Assembly: GCA_017591395.1 (NCBI GenBank)
Contig: WEDG01000214.1
Span: 310,001-374,000 of the forward strand
DNA: 64,000 nt
Direction of reading: 5' to 3'
DNA from: Schistocephalus solidus
Lineage: Eukaryota > Platyhelminthes > Cestoda > Diphyllobothriidea > Diphyllobothriidae
Position numbers and translations under genes: made by a program. Positions 44,738-57,010 of this stretch are shown piece after piece. Numbering within the stretch: position 1 is the first letter of the stretch; each line of letters starts with the position of its first letter. The notes beneath the pieces were generated by a model that saw only the letters and a program-made list of their open reading frames with translations, was not told where the DNA came from and made no database searches.

Positions 44738-44824
44738 CCTGATGGACGGATAGTTTGTGGCGTCGGAGATTCTGCTTGTAGGCGAATTTTTCGTGGCAAG
44801 TGGGGCATTCGAAGGGCGTCAATC
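44738..44824 (-). CDS. C2H2 zinc finger exon 3
   Basis: The exon is 87 nt. The acceptor is a run of T ending CTGTAG and the donor is GTAACA, weaker than its neighbours. The finger runs CPTCHEKF to HKLSVH. The helix is K-Q-N-L-R-R before the first histidine, with Y, Q, N and R at contact positions -1, 2, 3 and 6. The linker is LTPFE where the other exons have LRP. Only 380 bases separate it from exon 4, which has an almost identical helix, so the two look like a tandem exon duplication. Confidence 0.9.
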
Positions 44825-45454
44825 CTACAGAAAAAAAAGCCTGCAGTTAGGATGGACTTCGGCAATTAAGGCAAAAGAAAAACAGTTGTCCTCGATGTCC
44901 CTCTTCGCTCATGCACACTACGTGTGTGCATAGCTGCGATTTGAAATCTATAGAGAGAATCAACTGGAGGCGGAAATGGCGAGGGTGTGCACAGCAAATA
45001 GGAGTTAGGTGCTAAAATTTTATGCTATGAGAATACCGTTGTGCCCCCCTCTGTCCCATGATAGGACTAGACTATGACCCCTGACCTCTTAAGACCCTTT
45101 ACCCCGTACTTACTGCTTATTGGATGTTTAAACTTTTGTTACTCTACCCTCCCTGATATTATTTTACAGGTCCAACGATGAATAATCGAAAACGTATGTT
45201 CGCGAAACTTGACTTCTAAAATAAATAGCACGTAGAACCTGATATAACCCAGGAGTACGGCAGAATAGAGACGATTCTGCTGCTAAAGTCGAGGAACAAA
45301 GTGTACGACTAAGGTAGAGAAGCAGAGCGTGAAAAATCCATCCGGAGAAGACTGTCATACGAAAAACGGGTATGATAGACAAAAACAATAATAGGCAAGT
45401 ACTACTGACAAGTCACTAACTCCATCAACAGACACGCTGATATATTCGGCAGCC
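44825..45454. other. No recognisable gene
   Basis: Unique AT-rich intron upstream of finger exon 3. Only one short minus-strand ORF, without motif. Confidence 0.4.
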
Positions 45455-46680
45455 GTAGTCCGGAGGTCCACCGTGTGCTCCACAGCATGATGGCGCAGGA
45501 ACGGTGACTTGTGCTGCAGCTACCGCCTGTGCCCGGTGTCATGAAGACCGAAGATGGGATAGGGCACAGGTCCAAGCAATGTGGTCCACCACAAACAAAA
45601 AGGGGCGACTGAGTGGGAATGCCATAAAGGCCACATTAAGAAGAGCCATTGCAGTCTGACCCTCAGTCCGGCGGACCGATTTAAACCGCCAAATGGCAGC
45701 CTTCCAAGCCACGGCTTTTGGCGGACCGCGATAGCCCCTAGCGTTCCAGATTGTTTATAGTGAAGAAAATGCGCTGAACCGTCGACCTCATTCTCTCTCC
45801 CACCCCCAGCATCAGGTCAAAGTTGTCTGAGGCGGGAGGGGGTGCGGTGGCTGACAGGGCTGTCGAACCCGTCTTCGTACGCCACAGCGCGAAGTCACCC
45901 CCTTGACACAGATTAGGATTGTCAAAACCAGGGAGTACAAAGAAGCCATCGCCGTCCACTGGGCAACCACTCAACACACAACATACACTGGGATGATGGC
46001 GTGGTCTGGTATGAAGCGCCAGTTGGCAGCCTTCCAAGACGCGGCTTTTAGTAAACCGTGATAGTCTCAGGCACCAGAGGGGCCACACGGAGAAGAGCCA
46101 AGGATGATACTTGCCTCAAAGTAAGAGGTGCTGATTGAAAACACGTTTTGTGTGATGTTGCATGTGATCGTGCGTTATGTAGAGGCGCATGAGGCGAGAT
46201 GTGGTATAGCCGGCGGTGTTCTACCGCAGGTTTTTATGGAGACGCATGTGATGTAATAGGCCTATGTAGTGTGTGAATGTGCGTGGACAATGCGGACAGT
46301 TGAGGCAGGTGTATGTTGGTGGTCAGGGCACTGGTTGGCCGGTCTTTGTGCGATGGATTCGTGGGTAACCGACCAGGTCAATGCATGAGGTGAAGGTGTG
46401 ATTGCAGTGTGGACAGGTTGGGACCGAGTCCAGATCACTGGTGCTAACGGTGGTGGGGAAGATGTTTGACGGTGTGTCATGGTTTGTATTTATGGTGGAT
46501 GCAGGAGCCGTCGCAGCAGATGTTGAGGCGGGGATGCTGACGACGGGATATCGGGAGCACCGTTAGGGTTGATTATCGATACATGAGGCATCAGTTGGTG
46601 TCGTCCGGGTGCTGCAGTTGGTCCGACGATGTCCAAATGGTGCCGGAAATGTTTGTTGGCACCGTCGGCACGTTGATATA
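45455..46680 (-). mobile_element. LINE D3: finger array and 3' tail only
   Basis: The minus strand reads into two recognisable fingers (46440-46215). In the first, CPHCNHTFTSCIDLVGYPRIH, the first zinc histidine has become tyrosine. The second is CPHCPRTFTHYIGLLHHMRLH, followed by a stop. Then comes the long D tail (46190-45455). The RT is absent. It is more diverged than D1 and D2, and the tail carries the duplicated GGCTTGGAAGGCTGCCA segments in inverted form near 45700 and 46035. Confidence 0.75.
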
Positions 46681-47104
46681 CCCCTCACCCTGTTAGCAAG
46701 CGCTTCGCTCACGAGGCCAAGAGGTGCGGTCCAGTTCCCATCTAAATACGCAAGCAGTCACCAGGTCGTGAGACGGCGTGGACTCAGCCTTATCGCGAAC
46801 ACCACTCGCTCCACCTCCACCCCTACCCTCCCATCCGCTTGGGTAGACTACAAAAACGGCTCAGTTGTTGCTGTTGCATTCTCAGTCTCTGATAATGGCC
46901 TATTATACGAGACTGAAAGCTCTGAGATCGTGGTTTCACCTTCCTTGATATAAAAAGTGGGCAGTAATTCATGTAGACGGATTTTAAGAAACCGTCCTCC
47001 TATTTAAGAGGCATATTCTTGAGGAGCAATAAAATCAAAGAGAAAACTGAAACGCAAAGCTCTTAAGCCCATCAAGCCTGCGAAGGGGGGTGGATTCTCC
47101 GGTC

Positions 47105-47435
47105 TGGGGTCGTAAGAGCATACTCCTCCTCAACACCAAGCTGAGGATGCTCTAGATCGTTGTCCTGGCAAGGCTTGTCTGGAATGCGGGGACCTGGAAA
47201 GTATAGAAACTTAACCAGTTCCACCTAAGTTGCCCTCAAAAGGTTCTGAAAACGCGGGGGCAGGGGGCGGATCTGGGACAGTAAGGGCCACGGAATCTAC
47301 CGGCGTATTCAGCGTTTTTTCCTACGTCGAGGTAAATTCAGCTTCTATGGCATGATCATGTTTGAATGTTCAATCAGTGCATTCAGGCCTCGCATCGCTT
47401 TTGTGGAGCATATTCGCGGCCAACACAACACCATC
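47105..47435 (+). mobile_element. LINE D-like relic (RT C-terminus and one finger)
   Basis: One plus-strand frame reads NTKLRML, LNQFHLSC and VLKTRGQ, degraded versions of LINE D blocks (D2: [26 protein letters not shown]). At 47355-47430 comes FECSISAFRPRIAFVEHIR, like the first D finger. This is old debris of the same or a sister family. Confidence 0.5.
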
Positions 47436-48714
47436 AATAACATCCACCTTCTGGCGATGATCATTGCTAATACTGATGAGAACACCCACGCTGTGGACAA
47501 ATGTTTCGGATTTGGATGGCCATTATCGGACAAAACTGTGTTCATTTTCGTGTAACCAATCCCTTCTATTCGACTGCAGGGAAAGACACTTCTGCACGAA
47601 TCCAATCGACCAATCAAAGCAGGCCGCCACGCCTGCTGTCCAAGGACGCGTGTCTGTGGTTGCAACATGGGGCACTACAGTTTGAGCCCGCTGCGAAACC
47701 ATGATTCAAGTACACCACTCAGACTATTATTTTCATAGCCCCGTTGTTCAACACATGCTCATGCCTGGGTTCCTCCATTGTGGCTGACGTCCACTTAGAC
47801 TTTGCCCACCAAAAGCGATTGTATTGTGGCGAACAACAACAAAGACAACAACATCAATACTTCAACCGAACGCCTATTTCAACAAGGAAAGACTCCGATC
47901 TCAAAACCCTTATAGTACGCCTCAAATCTGCAAGCAAAATGTGGTGACTGTCAAAATGGGTGAGGAAGACGAGAGATGTATCACACTGACATCGATAGGC
48001 AAAATGATACTACACAATAAGCACGTGAATTGGTTCAGAATTAGTATCGCGATTACAAATAACGTTAATATACACTGGTAACTAAAGAGGATATCGGATG
48101 CCATACATGTTACACTCGTTCAGGACCTTGAAACGCGTTAAAAGGATCATGGTTCAAAAATAGAGTTACGGCAGAAGATCAGAAGCCAAAATAGTTCCCG
48201 CTTTTGAAGGCCAAGTGCTTTCAACCAAAATGACTATGAAAGGAGTGACTTTATAAATCTAAAAATTAAATTGCAATCACCTTCAGGATAAGATTGACTG
48301 AAGAACTAATTTAGAATCGGCAAGCCACTGTGAACAGATTAATAGGAGGTGGGGTTCTTAGGTAGGATTTGTAAAGTCTGTTGGGGTTTAACGAACAGCG
48401 ACACCTACAGCAAAACATATTTTGGTGGAGACGGATGTTCTACTAGTGAAGAATGACTGGACCTATGCTTGCAGTTCGTGGACTGTGATCACGCCTGCTC
48501 CAGCTGATCTTACTAGTGTCGCGAATAGCACTTATGAATGCAGCAACAGCAGACTTAACTTGTTAGTTCCCTCTCCGCCGACGAAAAAGATCAAGCACTG
48601 CAGGTGTAAGAATAACCTTCATAGCCTGACGGACTCTGTTGAGTTAGGTTTTAAAAAAACCCCTCTCTATCGCCTCCACTAAGGCAGCGGTGCCGGCACT
48701 AAACACACGGAGCG
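47436..48714. other. No recognisable gene
   Basis: Overlapping short ORFs at 47345-48104 and 48422-48682 have no motif. Intron sequence. Confidence 0.4.
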
Positions 48715-49120
48715 GAAGACACGATAGTTCTACCACCGTAGTCTGGCGATGTCCACCGTATGCTCCACAGAAAGGTTGTGCAGGGGCGGTGACTTGTGCG
48801 CAAATTAGTGGTAATTGATAGCAGACTTGCACAGCATCTATCACACTTTTTCTTCCCTTACCCGCCTGGGTCCGGTATAAGGACATAGTCAAGAAGGCCG
48901 GATGCGGGGTCAGGCGCAGGTGAATCATATGTCATGGAGTGGGAGAGTGGGGTGCGACATGAGCTTGCACCTATGCGTGCCCCTGTTCGGCACACGCACC
49001 CCCTCCCCTATTCCGCCTTTGTTATGGGAAGCCATTTCAGAATAATAACGCCTGCCACACCCTGATTTGGCCCTCGTGTTGGCCCAGCACATTTACAAAG
49101 CGGCCCTTTTAGGGAGCAGA
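48715..49120 (-). mobile_element. SINE-like unit sharing the LINE D 3' end, copy 2
   Basis: Inverted relative to copy 1. The conserved CGATGTCCACCGTATGCTCC terminus is at 48748-48768, and the 5' part (CCCTCGTGTTGGCCCAGC, complement of the A-box-like region) is at 49070-49090. It carries an insertion of about 30 bases near 48950 relative to the other copies. Confidence 0.65.
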
Positions 49121-49314
49121 GAAAGATAAAAAGGGTGCTTGAACCCCCACAGTTTTCGTTTTCAGTTTCAGGTGACTTCAGATATCTTCACTACAAGCAA
49201 AAACAACTGCGGATTGTTTCATTCAGGGAACAGTACTTGAAACCTTTCAGTTTTTGCTCGTCTTTCGTATGCAGGGCCTGGTATATACAGCTTTGGAAGG
49301 GGACTGGGTAGGAA

Positions 49315-49672
49315 TGCCTTGTATGGCCGCCTAAACAGAATACGGGAATGGGAACGGCCCCACCCCCAGCTTAAAAATATGTGGCCTTACAGTTAAATGA
49401 ACCCGTGTCTTAACGCTAACACTTACCCTAACATAAAGCTAAACTGTATCCTTGATCTTAACCCTAACCCTTCCCTTAACCTACAGTAAGCACAATGATA
49501 ACCCTAACCCTTAGCTTAATCATTACCCTAACCTCACACTTAAACCTGATCCTAAACTTAACCCCAACCTTCACCTTAATCCGAAGCATAATTTCCTCCG
49601 AATTTGGTGCAAAGCCACAGGTATTGAAGGTGGCTCCTATTCATGTGCTCTGTTTAGACAGCCATACAAGGG
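49315..49672. mobile_element. TIR element with internal telomere-like repeats, copy 2
   Basis: Left end TGCCTTGTATGGCCGCC at 49315-49331; inverted right end GACAGCCATACAAGGGG at about 49657-49673. The interior 49395-49590 is dominated by CCTAACCC-like hexamers on the plus strand, and the GCAAAGCCAC block follows. Same order as 5544-5938. Confidence 0.65.
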
Positions 49673-49961
49673 GTTCATACCGGGGATTGACCTCACTCAG
49701 ACCTGGTAAACGTTGATAATTGTGCCGATTGATATATCGCGACGGGACCATTGACATAGGCTTTAAAAACCTCCCAAGCATAAGCGATCCATACAACGTC
49801 ATCCTTGCTTCGTCCATTTGGCAGGATCTAGGCCTTACATGTCTGGGACGGTCTGCTTCTTCAACCCGACAGTCAGTAATTACAAGGGGATTCCTCTCTT
49901 AGCAATCCACTTCTAAAATACTTAGACTTTCGCAACTTCAATGAAAGAACCCACTGAATGA

Positions 49962-50290
49962 GCAATACAAATGAGGTTAGGGGATATACCATATTAACAA
50001 CACAGGTACTAGTTCAAAACTCAGACACATGTTTCACCGATATTATGAAGCTGCATGAGACAGATGTGGGGGTTCAGCTCATCAGCGGGTTACTCAGCGT
50101 TCACTGTGTGCCTACATGTGAAATAGCACCTTTTTAGTTTGCTCGGAAATTAATAGATAAGTTGGAGTAAATCCATCTATTTGAGGCTGCGTAGACTGAA
50201 AGTTTACATGAAACGCATGCCTAGGCTTTTAGATAGTACCTGTGTTGTCAGTATGGCGTATCGTGCAACCTCAATATATACTATTGACTG
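49962..50290. mobile_element. TIR-2 non-autonomous element, copy 1
   Basis: The left arm 49965-50015 (with CCATATTAACAACACAGGTAC) and right arm 50236-50290 (complement of ATACTGACAACACAGGTAC) form TIRs of about 60 bases. No coding content. Confidence 0.6.
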
Positions 50291-50834
50291 CCTGTTGGCA
50301 GTTCAATGAAGCCTACGCGATTATCCCGCTGTGAATGATAGAAATCGGCGCAAATATTCATATCAACTTTCAATCTACGCCCATAAATTTTATCGAAGTT
50401 AGGGATTGATTAATGAACAATCTCGTTCGTCCGGGAATCTAAAGTTTGTTGTCAGCAGAGCAACAGTCTACTCGAGGACAGTGAGTCTGCCCTGTGGTGT
50501 GAAAATAACAACGGAAAACCACGCGTCGGGCCACTGTCACCTACCCAGATAGGCAACGTTGAGCTGGCTCACATATAGTAAGTATGGTTGGCGTGCTGCC
50601 GGTTCTGGTCGGCATAGTTCAACACTATCGAAAACCAAGTATAAAGCGTTCAGCAGAGCGGTTGTCTGAAGAGTTACCTGTCAAATGTATGTGAACGCAG
50701 CAAAAAGAATCTATTTCAATTCCCTCGAAAGCAAAATATAATCCGGAACGGCTATAAGACGAACTTCGGCACCTATTATACATCACGATTGGTGGCCACA
50801 GATCTGTTCTGTAAGCGCTGTAAATAACTAGGTG
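50291..50834. other. No recognisable gene
   Basis: Unique intron sequence between a TIR element and repeat R1. Confidence 0.35.
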
Positions 50835-51210
50835 TGCATTGAGAAGTGGGCACGATCGCTGGGACAGAAACTTTATTCGTCAGATGCTTCGGATTGATGC
50901 TCGTCGAACCCACTATGAGAGACGGTAGCAGATAAGGGAATTGCAGTCGATATGCTGCCGCATACCTGTGGCAATTAACGGCTCCGCCTTCAGTAGGAAT
51001 GGTTACCCTCTGGTGCGATAATGGCTTGCTGGCCGGGCTTCATGTCGTTAATCGCTGACATTTAATCACTCGTGCTGGGTGTCGGTGTGATGACTGCTCG
51101 GCCATCTGATTCACCGTCACTGACGCTGGATAGTGTTCGCCTGCGGGCTGCCCCAGTGGCTAATTACTTTGGCAAAATAAAGCCTCAGCACCAAATATGA
51201 GGTGGTGAGG
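50835..51210 (-). repeat. Dispersed coding-derived repeat R1, copy 4
   Basis: Matches 8428-8790 along its length. Conserved minus-strand peptides include DGRAVITPTP and GQQAIIAPEGNH; the left end keeps the NKVSVPAIVPTSQ block also found in copy 1. Confidence 0.6.
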
Positions 51211-51589
51211 TCATTGCACGTGCTAATAGACTGGGGGCCCGTGAACCATAGGCAATAAAAAACTGCAGGGTTTGCGCAAAATTATGTGCGTCTTGGAATG
51301 ACTTGATTTGCCTGATTGCTGTCGTAGTGAATTCTGGTACCTCATTAGGATGCAAGAGACTACCCGGAAGGTTTCCTGGATTTCGAGAGTGCGCTCAGTG
51401 TTTAACTAATGGACGAGGATGCCGCTGCTGAAAGACATCGTCTCACTAATCAAGTCATGCTGACATGCTCGACAAGAGCGCCACAGAAACATATGAAGAG
51501 GCAAATGTACATAATAATCACCGAGTAGATCACAAAGAAGCCTTTCAGGTTGTTTACCACACAACAGCCAACTTCTTAAAAGGCCTACG

Positions 51590-51720
51590 CCAACGGGTGC
51601 TAGCAACAGCCGAGGGAGTGGCTGTACGGCTAGCGAAACCAGAGTTGTGCCGCCAGAAGACACTAATACAGGCGCTCTCTCTTCCGTGACCAACGACGAC
51701 TTCAGATGATGTTCACACGC
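51590..51720 (+). repeat. Dispersed coding-derived repeat R1, copy 5 (inverted block)
   Basis: The plus strand reads AEGVAVRLAKPELCRQK in the frame homologous to the minus-strand copy at 4030-4285. Its orientation is opposite to the neighbouring copy 4, showing rearrangement. Confidence 0.55.
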
Positions 51721-54245
51721 CGCCCCCGCCTGAAAACAGTTGTTCACTCCACATACTTGACAGTGATGATCACTCCTCGTACTAAACCTACGAACATCAC
51801 TCAACCCTTGTGCTACCTTCCTCCCCCATACCCCAGTCCGATGACCTCAACACATCGACTTCGCTAGACGGGCGGCGATGGAACGATCGTTATTAACAAA
51901 TAGACGCTTATAAACCTTGCCAACCATTCATGTGTCTATTACCCTTATCAGGCCTGAAAACACGTGTTCGTGGACTTGAATTTTTAAGTTAAAACTGAAA
52001 AAATCTGGTGAAATTGAAATCTACGAGTGGAAAATGCCACTAGATGTCCCTATGACAACAGTAGTGACCTACCCGCTTGAAGGTAAGTGTGGCAATCGCG
52101 TCACGTCTTTAATGTAGTTTAAAGGTCTGAGAAGTGCTCCCAGTTACATCGAGTGAGGAACACCAGGGCCAAAACGGTCACGTTGCAGATTATTGGCCAA
52201 TGAAGGGGAGTTACTATCCCCCCCCCAGCCCCTGAAAGAGTCGGCATTCAGCAGGCAATGATGGCGCAGAATGGGGCTGAAGAATTTGTCAAGACAAACC
52301 TGTCACCGACGGGGGACAAATTAGGCCATCGTTACTCCGCAAAGCTCTAGCTTCCACAGTCGAAGATTGTTGGGGTGGGGGAAGGGGCGGGGGGTAGTGA
52401 CAGCGCCATTAGCCTGTGCGCGAAAAGTCTGACTTAATCTGGACGCGTAGATAAACCAAGGCCGCAAGCACCTATGCCGAGGAGGGAGCTGAATGAGCGA
52501 CAGATTACATAGACACGCCAGATGGTGTTCGGGCCATCTGGCAACTGCAGATGTTGGAAAACGCTCCGAAAAGGGGGAGGGACTACAAGAGAGTGAGCGT
52601 GGAGGAGGCGGAGAACGTGCCCTCGAGTCATTCGGTGGTGCAATAGAGAGGTCAGGTGGTTTAAGGCAAATGAAGAGAACTCATGCGGTATCATCGATGA
52701 AGTGGGTTCATTGCCACAATGCTAACGAAAAAAATGACGATGACCACTCCAAATTGCGGATGGCGGTGTGCATACAAACGGCTACTCTGCTGAAGAATTT
52801 ACGGTTTATTCAACAGGAAGTAAACTGGGACAGACGTGTTGATATAACCTATTGGGGGTTACCAAGAAGAGATCGAATAAATACAGCCAGAAGAACGCTA
52901 GGGTACGGGAATATGGTTCACTCCCCCACCGTATTGCAAACGGTCTTGCGAGCAATTCCATGGTAAGGATAAGGGCTAAAATTGGGACACAGGAGGTGTT
53001 AACCCCCAGAAATTTAGCGCAAGGCCATCCCTCTAGTGGGGGGGGGGCACGTTTCCTTGTTCGAAGTACAGCTGCCTGCACAGGGTTCTACATAAACGCC
53101 TTATTTGCGGCATTTCACGGTCGACCTCGGCTGTAACACGTCCAATGGTTAACCTGAACGCGACATAACTCTCAATCCCAAGTAACGTTTTATGCTTTGT
53201 CGAAAGCGGGCTCACCGAGAGTCTAGCCGAATGTCTCCTTGTCAATGGTCCTTTGTAGGTAAATTGCCCAGGAATAATTTTACCCGATCTATGAAAATGT
53301 CAACAACTACCTGAATCCCGGCAGTAGTTCCAATTGGTAAAACATTATAGCACTGGGCAATCCCGTGGTCACGAGATACAGTAGTTTGGTCGAGCGCAGT
53401 TGATTCGAACTGTCTATAACGCAGTTTACAGAAGAGTCCCAGTTCAGTTTGGACAAACAAACCCGCCTAGCCTGTTCTGGTCGGCATCAGGTGTGCGTAC
53501 TTCACCGCAAAATAGTCATATTTCGCCTTCAGGATATTTACTACCTCGCTGGAGGCCATCTCAACATCCGGTTGACCAAACACACAGCTTTTCATTCGAA
53601 ACAAGCTCTTGATTAGGTTGTTGTGCGTTGCCTTGTCAATGCTCTCAAGAATCTGAATGAAGCACGTAGTGTTTCGTAATAACAACCGGTGACGGACACC
53701 AACGCTTACCGAAAGCTTACTGTCCAAACCCGTTTTATTTCAAGGAAAAACATCAAGACTAAGTCTTCCATTAGATCCACAAAGCACGAAAGCAATGAGT
53801 TTGGGCGGCTGCATTAGATAGCTTACATCAATCACATTTTCAGTTTATAGGTAACGACTAGTAAGAGAGTAGGTGGTAGCGGAAAGAGACCGTAGAGAAC
53901 CATCGGGCGTACTTTCAGGCAAAATAGCAGCGGAATCAGTGCACTGCCATACTGCGACTCTAGGCACGTGACAGGGGCCGCATGATGCACGCTGCTAACG
54001 AACAAAACGCATCTAGTAAAACAGCCCACTGAACGCAGTACCCACACTCATTGATAGGACGAGCGGTTTCTGCGATTAATCTGACAACCAGTCCACAAAC
54101 TTGCAGTGAAAATGACTTCTTTGTCAAAAGAGAACCAACTAGTGGTCCGGTGAAGAGAGAAATACCCGGAAATTAATTGGAGAAAGATAGTATAAACGGA
54201 CAAAGGAGAAGATGGGGGAGGGGGGAGGGGCAAAAGTAAACTTAC
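51721..54245. other. Intron sequence with fragments of repeats
   Basis: 52895-53060 resembles the telomere-like TIR element (ACGGGAATATGG, TTTAGCGCAAGGCCA). A G run lies at 53036-53047. The minus-strand ORF 53467-53727 is 86 codons and hydrophilic, but I do not recognise it. No host exon found. Confidence 0.4.
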
Positions 54246-54332
54246 GGTGATGGACTCCGTCGACATGACGCCTGAGAAAGAGCACATTGGAGAACGTCTT
54301 TGGACAGTAAGGGCAGAAATAAGGACGAAGGT
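54246..54332 (-). CDS. C2H2 zinc finger exon 2
   Basis: The exon is 87 nt, with acceptor CTCCAG and donor GTAAGT. Joining to exon 1 makes a histidine codon and a linker ending LRPYF. The finger runs CPYCPKTF to HVDGVH, C-x2-C-x12-H-x4-H, with contact positions -1, 2, 3 and 6 reading N, L, F and R. It lies between a long intron full of SINEs and TIR elements (54333-58367) and the largest central intron (44825-54245). The reading frame runs open beyond the exon on both sides, but conservation of the pattern stops exactly at the splice sites. Confidence 0.9.
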
Positions 54333-54835
54333 CTGGAGGCAGAAAAAGAATGCATACTGATGTGAATAAAAGAACCCCAGTAACCACATTTAACCAGTTT
54401 CGGCGTTAAGAAAGTCATCGGACACAGTGTCATAGTCCCAACAGATGGTGTTGATTTACTTACGGTATGAGATGTGGATGAGAACGCAAGACTGCAATGG
54501 AATAAGGAAATGGCACCCGAAAACAAGCTATTCAAAACTAATGATTCCGATAGCCGAAAAGTCGAGTCTCAGGAGACCAGCCAGAAAGGAAACTCGATTT
54601 TTGGAACAAGATTTTTTTGGCTCGACATTTCAGATTAATACCGGAATTCAGCATCGGAAACAGCAATTTAGAAGGTAATGGACGCACAAAAAGATGCAGA
54701 GTATATAAGATGCAATCGACCACATGCCTATTAAAAGCATTAGCCTTCACATTCAACATAAAGGGTCGACCTTGATGAGATTATTGGTCGCTCACCCATC
54801 CCAGAGTCGCTACCGGCCCCAATAATGGTAGATCA

Positions 54836-55705
54836 GCGCTCACTGATCGGTAACGAAACTCACTCGTCCCGTAGTGCCTTGGGGCTCACTCGTGAGCCCC
54901 ACCGACAACTTTTAATATAAACAGAACAGCATTACCGATAAGGACCATGGCCTGTCATCAGCTAGGCACACACAACCTCGGGCGGTGCACCACCTGAGGC
55001 TCAAACACACGATCTGTTGGCTAGAAGTCCAAAGCTCTGAAGATCGAGCCACATGCTCGTTGTCCTGTCGGTTTCCATTGGGGGTATCTACGATGACAGA
55101 TTGGGGCTCACCAATCACGTTACGGAATTCGCTCGTCCTGTAGTGCCATGAGGCTCACTCTCGAGCCCCAGCAGTAGCCACACAACGGCTAGTATTACAG
55201 ACAGAACAATACGTACAAGAAGGAAGACTGGTATAGCCACGTCTGCCTCCAATTGCTTCAACAGAATTGGTTGGCAGGTGAATACTGCCAGCAAAGACCA
55301 GGGAGATTGGAATGGCCATTTCTGGCCTATTAGCCGTTGTCAGCCAACCCCAGGTGGTGCATCACCCGAGGATCGAACCCACGACCAGTTGAACAAAAGT
55401 CCAACGCTCTAACCATTGAGCCACGGGGTCATTGTCTACCCGGTTTCGATCAGGAATATTGACTTGCATTCGTTGATGAACGCTCACCGATCGCTAACGG
55501 AACTCACCCGTTCCGCTCTGCCTTGAGGTTCACTCTCGAGCTCCTCCAGCAGCCGCACAGCGGCTAGTAGTAGAATAGACCGGTGAATAACGGTAAAGAC
55601 AAGGGAGACTGGCATGGCCACTTCTTGTTTATTAACCGTTGTCAGCCAAACCCAGGTGGCGCATCACCCGAGGATCGAACCTGTGTCTTCTGTTCAACTA
55701 GTGCC
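54836..55705 (-). mobile_element. Tandem triplet of tRNA-derived SINEs
   Basis: Three head-to-tail units at about 54836-55075, 55108-55442 and 55487-55705, all with the tRNA head on the minus strand. The middle unit has the best head (55376-55432): A-box GTGGCTCAATGGTTAGAGC and B box GGGTTCGATCC. Each head is followed by a TGACAACGGCTAATAGGCC-like body and a CTCGAGAGTGAGCCTCA-like tail. They lie in the intron between fingers 1 and 2. Confidence 0.75.
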
Positions 55706-55809
55706 ACCCACGTCCTCTCTCGCCTCAATGTAATTACTCAAGTAGCGCGCCATAAAATTTGAAATGCTGCAAGGCTTTCGCACGTCGAAAATATCATCGG
55801 AGGACTGAA

Positions 55810-55950
55810 GCAAGGTTTGTCACGCAGTTCTAAAGCGTCGCGTGTTCGAGCCCCGGGCGGAGCACCATCTAGGGTTGGGTATGGCTGGCTGATGACGGCT
55901 AATAAGCCCAAAATGGCCTTTCCAATCTTCTTTGTCTTTGATATTAATGT
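55810..55950 (+). mobile_element. tRNA-derived SINE, opposite orientation
   Basis: B box GTGTTCGAGCCCC near 55847, followed by CTGATGACGGCTAATAAGCC and a body like that of the tandem triplet. The A box is degraded. Confidence 0.6.
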
Positions 55951-56384
55951 TATTCTGCATAGTTAGGAGTTCATGCACATGGTGAAGGACGTCTTCAGTG
56001 AAAACAAAATTCACCAACTCCGAGTAAACTCTGTAGTTTTATAGGATGCAGCTCCTGCCCAAAACGCAACAAAGGTAAGATTCTCATGAGGTTTAGGACT
56101 ATGAATTGATGTAAAGTTTGGAATAACTGGTTAGAGTTAAGGAAGCTTGATTTGGTGTTTAACTAATTATACGATTTCACCATCTATCTGATAGCGCATT
56201 ACACGCAAAGGGACAACCAACAAATTACGGAAATTTTCATCTTTTAATATCTTTCATTATTCTTTTGGTGCATTCAAATTTGTTACACACGGTTATATTT
56301 GGCCGCAAAAAGTGGCTTCCAATAAACCCGGGCTCCAAATTGCTAGTTTAGAGCGAAAAACACTTTTCAAGTTATAAATATTCA
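55951..56384. other. No recognisable gene
   Basis: AT-rich intron sequence between the SINEs and the TIR-1 pair. Confidence 0.35.
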
Positions 56385-57010
56385 CACAGGAATGCGCTCA
56401 CACCAATCCATTGGCTTCACGAGGCAAACACGCTTGGTATGGGTGGTAGGGAGCACGAAAAGGCAACCACCTAGCCAGGACGAATTCGAGCAAGAGGGGG
56501 ACGACGAAGTTCGGGGGGAACTCGATACAAAGCTGTTTCGGGATTATTTTCCTTCATTCACCCAAGCATAACCCTGACCACCAGCTGGGCCCAGAAACAC
56601 AAACACACGCATACACAGATGGCACTGGTGGTCCACCACCGGGGTTTACCAGATGGGTCATGAGCACGTCATGGAATCGAAGTTCATCAGTGCCTCGCCA
56701 CCTGCCAATCTCTGTCACTGCAGATCGAATATTTATTCATTCAGGAATGCGCTCACACTGACCCACTGGCTTCCTTAAGCAGCGACAGAGAATGGCAGGT
56801 AGCGAGGCACTGATGAACTTCGGTTCCATGAAGTGCTTATGGCCCATCTGGTAAACCCTAGTGGTGGACTATCTGTGTGTGCGCATGTTTGTGTTTCCGG
56901 TCCCAGATGGTGGTCAAGGTTAGGTTTTGCTGAATGAAGGTAAATAAGCCCGAAACAGTTCCGTATAAAGTAACCCAAACGCTGTCGTTTCCCTGTGCTA
57001 TAAATATTCC
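56385..57010. mobile_element. Head-to-head pair of TIR-1 elements
   Basis: 56385-56730 is an inverted TIR-1 unit (its outer TIR, CGCTCACACCAATCCATTGG, at 56394-56413), and 56733-57010 is a direct unit starting CACACTGACCCACTGGCTTCC. The interiors (GGCAGGTAGCGAGGCACTGA and its complement) are about 80 bases apart, forming a large palindrome. Compare 30729-31222. Confidence 0.65.

Noticed and set aside
53467..53727. 86-codon minus-strand ORF as a gene
   Set aside because: No motif, no splice sites and no second copy; could be chance.
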